Shown: positions 60,360 to 64,000 of the stretch, piece after piece
Layout: each line of letters starts with the position of its first letter
How positions within the stretch are numbered: the stretch's first letter is position 1
Source of the DNA: Micrococcales bacterium 31B
GTDB taxonomy: Bacteria > Actinomycetota > Actinomycetes > Actinomycetales > Dermabacteraceae
DNA: 64,000 nt
Assembly (NCBI GenBank): GCA_022803075.1
Contig: JAFFTF010000001.1
Coordinates: forward strand, 98,747 to 162,746
Direction: 5' to 3'
Notes under the pieces: generated by a model
Seen by the model: only the letters and a program-made list of their open reading frames with translations
What the model was told of the DNA's origin: nothing
Database searches by the model: none
Translations under genes and position numbers: made by a program

Positions 60360-61484
60360 GTGAAGGTTCGTAAGTTTTCGTACGCAGCAGCCGCTATGAC
60401 CCTGGGCGCAGCCCTCACCCTGACCGCGTGCGGTTCCGACAACGCAACCGGTGCCGCCGGTGGAACGGGCAGCGCGGGGGGTTCCGCGGCGGCCGCCTCG
60501 GGCCTCTCGGGCCAGCTGGCGGGTGCCGGGTCGAGCGCCCAGGGCTCCGCGCAGGAGGCGTGGATGGCGGGCTTCGGCGCGTCGAACCCCGACCTGCAGA
60601 TCTCGTATGACCCCGTGGGCTCGGGTGGCGGCGTCACCAACTTCACCGGCGGCGGCGTGCTGTTCGCCGGCACCGATTCGCCGCTCTCAGAAGAGCAGAC
60701 CGCGGCCGCGACGGCGCGCTGCTTCGATGGCGACGTCGTCGAGGTGCCGAACTACATCTCGCCCATCGCCGTGGTGTACAAGATCGACGGCGTCTCGGAC
60801 CTGCAGCTCTCGCCCGAGGTGCTCGCGAGCATCTTCAAGGGCGACATCAAGAACTGGAACGACCCGAAGATCGCCGCCGACAACCCGAGCAAGCCGCTGC
60901 CGGATTTGGCGATTGTTCCCGTGCACCGCTCGGATGAGTCGGGCACCACCAAGAACTTCACCGACTACCTGAACAAGGCCGCCGCCTCGGTGTGGACCAC
61001 CGAGGGCGACAACGCGTTCCCCATTCAAGGTGGCCAGTCGGGCAAGGGCACCCAGGGCATGATCCAGACGGTCAGCGGCGGCAACGGCACCATCGGCTAC
61101 GCCGACGAGTCGCAGGTCGGCCAGACCAGCGTCGCGAAGATCAAGGTGGGCGACGCGTACGTGGAGCCCTCCGCTGAGGCTGCCGCTAAGGTCGTCGAGG
61201 TGTCGCCGCGCGCCGAGGGCCTGGGTGCCTCGCAGATCGTGATCAAGCTCGATCGCACCACGACCGAAGCGGGCGCCTACCCCATCGTGCTGGTCTCCTA
61301 CCTCGCCACCTGCGCGACGTTCGATAACCAGGCCGATGCTGACAACGTCAAGGGCTACCTCGGGTACGTTCTCTCCACCGAGGGCCAGGAGGCCGCTGCC
61401 GCGGCGGCTGGCAGCGCCCCCCTCTCGGCCGCCCTCAGCGCGGATGTCGCTGCGGTGGTCGAGAAGATCTCGGTCAAGGGTTAA
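60360..61484 (+). CDS. pstS: Phosphate-binding lipoprotein PstS
   Basis: 374 residues. Signal peptide with lipobox LTAC and lipidated C24, followed by a Gly/Ala/Ser linker. Phosphate-site segments are GAGSSAQGSAQEAWMAGF, DPVGSGGGVTNFTGG, HRSDESGTTKNFTDYL and GGQSGKGTQGM. The GTG at 60360 has AGAGG five bases before it. High-affinity phosphate uptake; expected to be induced by phosphate starvation through the upstream repeat. Confidence 0.95.
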   Translation: MKVRKFSYAAAAMTLGAALTLTACGSDNATGAAGGTGSAGGSAAAASGLSGQLAGAGSSAQGSAQEAWMAGFGASNPDLQISYDPVGSGGGVTNFTGGGVLFAGTDSPLSEEQTAAATARCFDGDVVEVPNYISPIAVVYKIDGVSDLQLSPEVLASIFKGDIKNWNDPKIAADNPSKPLPDLAIVPVHRSDESGTTKNFTDYLNKAAASVWTTEGDNAFPIQGGQSGKGTQGMIQTVSGGNGTIGYADESQVGQTSVAKIKVGDAYVEPSAEAAAKVVEVSPRAEGLGASQIVIKLDRTTTEAGAYPIVLVSYLATCATFDNQADADNVKGYLGYVLSTEGQEAAAAAAGSAPLSAALSADVAAVVEKISVKG

Positions 61485-61490
61485 TCGTCC

Positions 61491-62465
61491 ATGAGCAGCG
61501 TGACCGAAACGGCTGCGGGGCTCGCGACCGCGAGCCGCGCCAAAGCCTATGTGCGCCCCGGCGACCGCATCTTTGGCGGCACCACGAAGGCGGCGGCTAT
61601 CACCATCCTCGCCGCACTCGCCGCGGTGGCGGCGTTCCTGCTGTGGAAGTCGTGGCCAGCCATTACGGCAAACGGGGAGGCACTGCAGGCCGGTTTGGGC
61701 GGTTTTCGTTCCGACAGCCTCGCCGCCTACGTCGGCCCCCTGGTCTTCGGCACGCTGCTCTCGGCGGTGCTCGCGCTCATTCTGGCCGTTCCGACGGCCA
61801 TTGGCATCGCGCTGTTCATCACGCACTATGCCCCGCGGCGCCTCGCCCAGACCTTGGGCTACATCATCGACCTGCTCGCGGCGATACCGTCCGTAGTGTA
61901 TGGCCTGTGGGGCGCGATCACGCTGATCCCCATGGTCGACGGCACCTACCGCTGGCTGACCGACAACCTCGGGTTCATCCCGCTGTTTGCCAACTATTCG
62001 GCCCCGGGCCGCAACATGATGTCGTGCGCGATTGTGCTGGCCGTCATGTGTCTGCCGATCATCACCGCCATTGCGCGCGAGGTGTTCCTGCAGACTCCCC
62101 GCCTGCACGAAGAGGCGGCGCTCGCCCTGGGCGCAACGCGCTGGGAGGTCATTCGACTCTCGGTGCTGCCGTTCGGCCGGTCGGGCCTCGTGTCGGCCAC
62201 GATGCTGGCCCTCGGCCGCGCCCTCGGCGAAACCATGGCCGTTGCCATGATCCTCTCGCCGGGCGTGCTGTACTCGCTCAACATTTTGCAGGCCGGCCAG
62301 CAGCAGACCATCGCGGGCAATATTGCCCTGCAGTTCGCCGAGGCGAACACCATGGGCGTTTCGACGCTCATCACCACGGGTCTGGTGCTGTTCGTGATCA
62401 CGCTCGTCATCAACATGGCGGCCCGCTGGATCGTAGCCCGCCGTTCTGAATTCTCGGGGGCTTAA
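61491..62465 (+). CDS. pstC: Phosphate ABC transporter permease PstC
   Basis: 324 residues with six predicted membrane helices. Marks are FGTLLSAVLALILAVPTAIGIALFI, AAIPSVVYGLWG, the loop LHEEAALALGATRWEVIRLSVLPFG and ALGRALGETMAVAMI. It lies six bases after pstS. Confidence 0.95.
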   Translation: MSSVTETAAGLATASRAKAYVRPGDRIFGGTTKAAAITILAALAAVAAFLLWKSWPAITANGEALQAGLGGFRSDSLAAYVGPLVFGTLLSAVLALILAVPTAIGIALFITHYAPRRLAQTLGYIIDLLAAIPSVVYGLWGAITLIPMVDGTYRWLTDNLGFIPLFANYSAPGRNMMSCAIVLAVMCLPIITAIAREVFLQTPRLHEEAALALGATRWEVIRLSVLPFGRSGLVSATMLALGRALGETMAVAMILSPGVLYSLNILQAGQQQTIAGNIALQFAEANTMGVSTLITTGLVLFVITLVINMAARWIVARRSEFSGA

Positions 62466-62467
62466 CT

Positions 62468-63583
62468 ATGGCATTAGATACCGCGTCGCGCGCCGAGCAG
62501 GACTTCCTCGACGTCATACCCTCCGAGCATCGGTTCCCCCGGTGGGTGCCGCTCGCCGCACTGGCGGCGTCGTTCGCCATCGCGTTCCTCGTGATGCTGT
62601 CCACCGGTTCGGCGGGCAACATCGCGGGCACCGTGGTGCTCGGTGTCATCACCTACGGCGTGCTTTTCACGGTTGCCTCGCGCATCTACGAGGGCCCGCG
62701 ATGGGCGAAGGACCGCCTCGCCACCACCCTCGTGGTGACGGCGTTCGGCCTCGCAATCGCTCCGCTCGTCAGCCTGCTGGTGACCACCATTTCTAACGGT
62801 ATTCACCGTCTCAACGTCGACTTCTTGACGTACTCGATGAATGGCGTGTTCGGCGGTATGGACGCCGGCGGTGCCTATCACGCCATCATGGGCACGCTGC
62901 TGATCACCCTCGGCGCGACCGTAATCTCGGTGCCGATCGGCATGTTCACGGCCATCTATCTCATCGAGTACGCGGGCAAATCGAAACTCGGATTCTGGGT
63001 GCGGTTCTTCGTGGACGTGATGACGGGCATCCCCTCCATCGTGGCGGGCCTCTTTGCCTACGCGATCTTTGCCCTGATCTTTGGCCCCGCCGTGCGCATG
63101 GGCCTGATCGGCTCGGTCGCCCTCGCGGTGCTCATGATCCCCACCGTGGTGCGTTCGAGCGAAGAGATGCTGAAACTGGTGCCCAACGAACTGCGCGAGG
63201 CCGCCTACGCCCTGGGCGTGCCGAAGTGGATCACCATCGTCAAGGTGGTGCTCCCCACGGCGCTCGCGGGCCTGGTCACGGGCGTGACCCTCGCCATCGC
63301 TCGCGTGATCGGCGAGACCGCTCCTCTGCTCGTGACGGTCGGTTTCATCTCGCAGATCAACCTCAACCTGTTTGACGGTCGCATGACCACGCTGCCCACG
63401 TTTGTGTACAACCAGTACACCGCGGGCATCGCGCCGTGCCGCGCCGGAGTCGAGAACTGCATCGCCACGATTAACTACGACCGGGCCTGGGCCGCGGCGC
63501 TGACGCTTATCATTGTCGTCATGCTGCTCAACATTGCTGCTCGGGTCATCGCGAAGGTGTTCTCACCCAAGGTCGGCCACTAA
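62468..63583 (+). CDS. pstA: Phosphate ABC transporter permease PstA
   Basis: 371 residues. The N-terminal 100 residues add two or three membrane helices, as in other actinobacterial PstA proteins. The core has [17 protein letters not shown], the loop [23 protein letters not shown] and [13 protein letters not shown]. It lies two bases after pstC. Confidence 0.95.
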   Translation: MALDTASRAEQDFLDVIPSEHRFPRWVPLAALAASFAIAFLVMLSTGSAGNIAGTVVLGVITYGVLFTVASRIYEGPRWAKDRLATTLVVTAFGLAIAPLVSLLVTTISNGIHRLNVDFLTYSMNGVFGGMDAGGAYHAIMGTLLITLGATVISVPIGMFTAIYLIEYAGKSKLGFWVRFFVDVMTGIPSIVAGLFAYAIFALIFGPAVRMGLIGSVALAVLMIPTVVRSSEEMLKLVPNELREAAYALGVPKWITIVKVVLPTALAGLVTGVTLAIARVIGETAPLLVTVGFISQINLNLFDGRMTTLPTFVYNQYTAGIAPCRAGVENCIATINYDRAWAAALTLIIVVMLLNIAARVIAKVFSPKVGH

Positions 63584-64000
63584 TGGCCGCCTCCCTGTCT
63601 TCCACCGATTTTCCCCCCAGCAAGGATTCCGTAGCCATGGCACAGCGCATTGATGTCACCGATCTGAACATCTATTACGACAAGTTCCTTGCGGTGCAGG
63701 ACATCAACATGTCGATCGAACCCAAGAGCGTGACTGCCTTCATCGGCCCCTCGGGCTGCGGCAAATCGACGTTCCTGCGCACGCTGAACCGCATGCACGA
63801 GGTGATTCCCCGCGCCCGCGTCGAGGGCAAGGTGATCATGGACGGCCAGAACCTGTACCGTTCGGGCGTTGACCCCGTCTCGGTGCGCCGCAAGGTGGGC
63901 ATGGTGTTCCAGCGTCCCAACCCGTTCCCCACGATGAGCATTGCCGAGAACGTGCTCGCGGGTGTGCGCCTGAATAATAAGCGCATCTCGCGCAAGGACG
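63583..64000 (+). CDS. pstB: Phosphate ABC transporter ATPase PstB, cut by window edge
   Basis: 139 codons to the edge without a stop. Walker A is GPSGCGKST; then [19 protein letters not shown] and [18 protein letters not shown], typical of PstB. The ATG at 63583 overlaps the pstA stop (TAATG). A second ATG at 63637 ([17 protein letters not shown]), with AAGGA upstream, matches the usual PstB length better and may be the true start. Confidence 0.92.
   Translation, partial: MAASLSSTDFPPSKDSVAMAQRIDVTDLNIYYDKFLAVQDINMSIEPKSVTAFIGPSGCGKSTFLRTLNRMHEVIPRARVEGKVIMDGQNLYRSGVDPVSVRRKVGMVFQRPNPFPTMSIAENVLAGVRLNNKRISRKD

Noticed and set aside
60687-62108. 473-codon minus-strand frame across pstS and pstC
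   Set aside because: It crosses two well-supported genes and its product shows no motif.

Overview
The window is about 64 kb of GC-rich DNA from an actinobacterium, most likely a member of the Micrococcales. The evidence is mycothiol synthase, a GlnR-type orphan regulator, a LAXTG (class E sortase) surface protein, Tat/Sec lipoproteins with Ala/Gly-Cys lipoboxes, many ATGA-type gene overlaps and many apparently leaderless starts. I could not run a search, so the genus is open. No tRNA, rRNA, insertion sequence, phage gene or CRISPR array was seen.

Layout. (1) 1-3494: the C-terminal part of a repeat-rich, sortase-anchored surface protein. (2) 3656-4485: a small membrane protein plus winged-helix regulator pair behind a leaderless promoter and palindrome. 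(3) 4531-7306: a three-gene operon of a Tes/MJ0619-like radical SAM enzyme, a small membrane protein and a divergent Lgt-like transferase; this is the strongest candidate for an undescribed (lipid-modifying) system. (4) 7335-14454, leftward: two DszC/SfnB-like monooxygenases, a Tat lipoprotein, two ABC permeases and an NtaA/DszA-like monooxygenase, with no transporter ATPase. (5) 14641-16580: a YhhQ-type queuosine-precursor transporter and three tandem related small membrane proteins. (6) 16642-21052: sugar/polyol genes (TIM-barrel isomerase, Gfo/Idh dehydrogenase, LacI regulator with two tandem operators, aldo/keto reductase). (7) 21127-22755: PiT phosphate transporter with its DUF47 partner, behind a strongly structured leader. 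(8) 23087-27207: molybdenum-cofactor genes (moeA, fdhD, mobA, DUF6457) and an unknown protein. (9) 27237-32440: HutC-type GntR regulator, an FrcBCA-like sugar ABC transporter and an inositol-dehydrogenase-like enzyme, with operator-like palindromes in the promoter region. (10) 32587-42585: VOC and RidA proteins, a siderophore-interacting protein, a hydrolase, an amino-acid permease, an MFS exporter, YgfZ, a nitrobindin-like protein, a 33-residue membrane peptide and an unknown membrane protein. (11) 42776-48357: glnR - mshD - ppk - mutT1-like; from memory, glnR next to mshD followed by a pst gene also occurs in mycobacteria. (12) 48469-54642: an oligopeptide-type ABC transporter (SBP, two permeases, two ATPases). 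(13) 55030-60038: aminotransferase, a fused FAD/Fe-S D-lactate-type dehydrogenase and a methyltransferase. (14) 60360-64000: pstSCA and the start of pstB.

How the genes may work together. Phosphate is the main theme of the right half and of region 7: PiT/DUF47, Ppk and Pst. The DNA before ppk and before pstS carries the same kind of 11-bp-spaced direct repeat (GTTCAC/GTGAAC), the layout of an actinobacterial PHO box, which suggests joint PhoP control. The left and middle parts serve nutrient scavenging (organosulfur-type oxygenases, sugars/polyols, peptides, amino acids).

Odd features are the lysine-rich 27-bp-repeat tail on mycothiol synthase, the Lgt-like protein lacking key Lgt residues, two compact multi-stem inverted-repeat structures in intergenic DNA (one followed by two CCACCTCCT anti-Shine-Dalgarno motifs), and hairpins at several gene ends that share GGACGC/GCGTCC arms.
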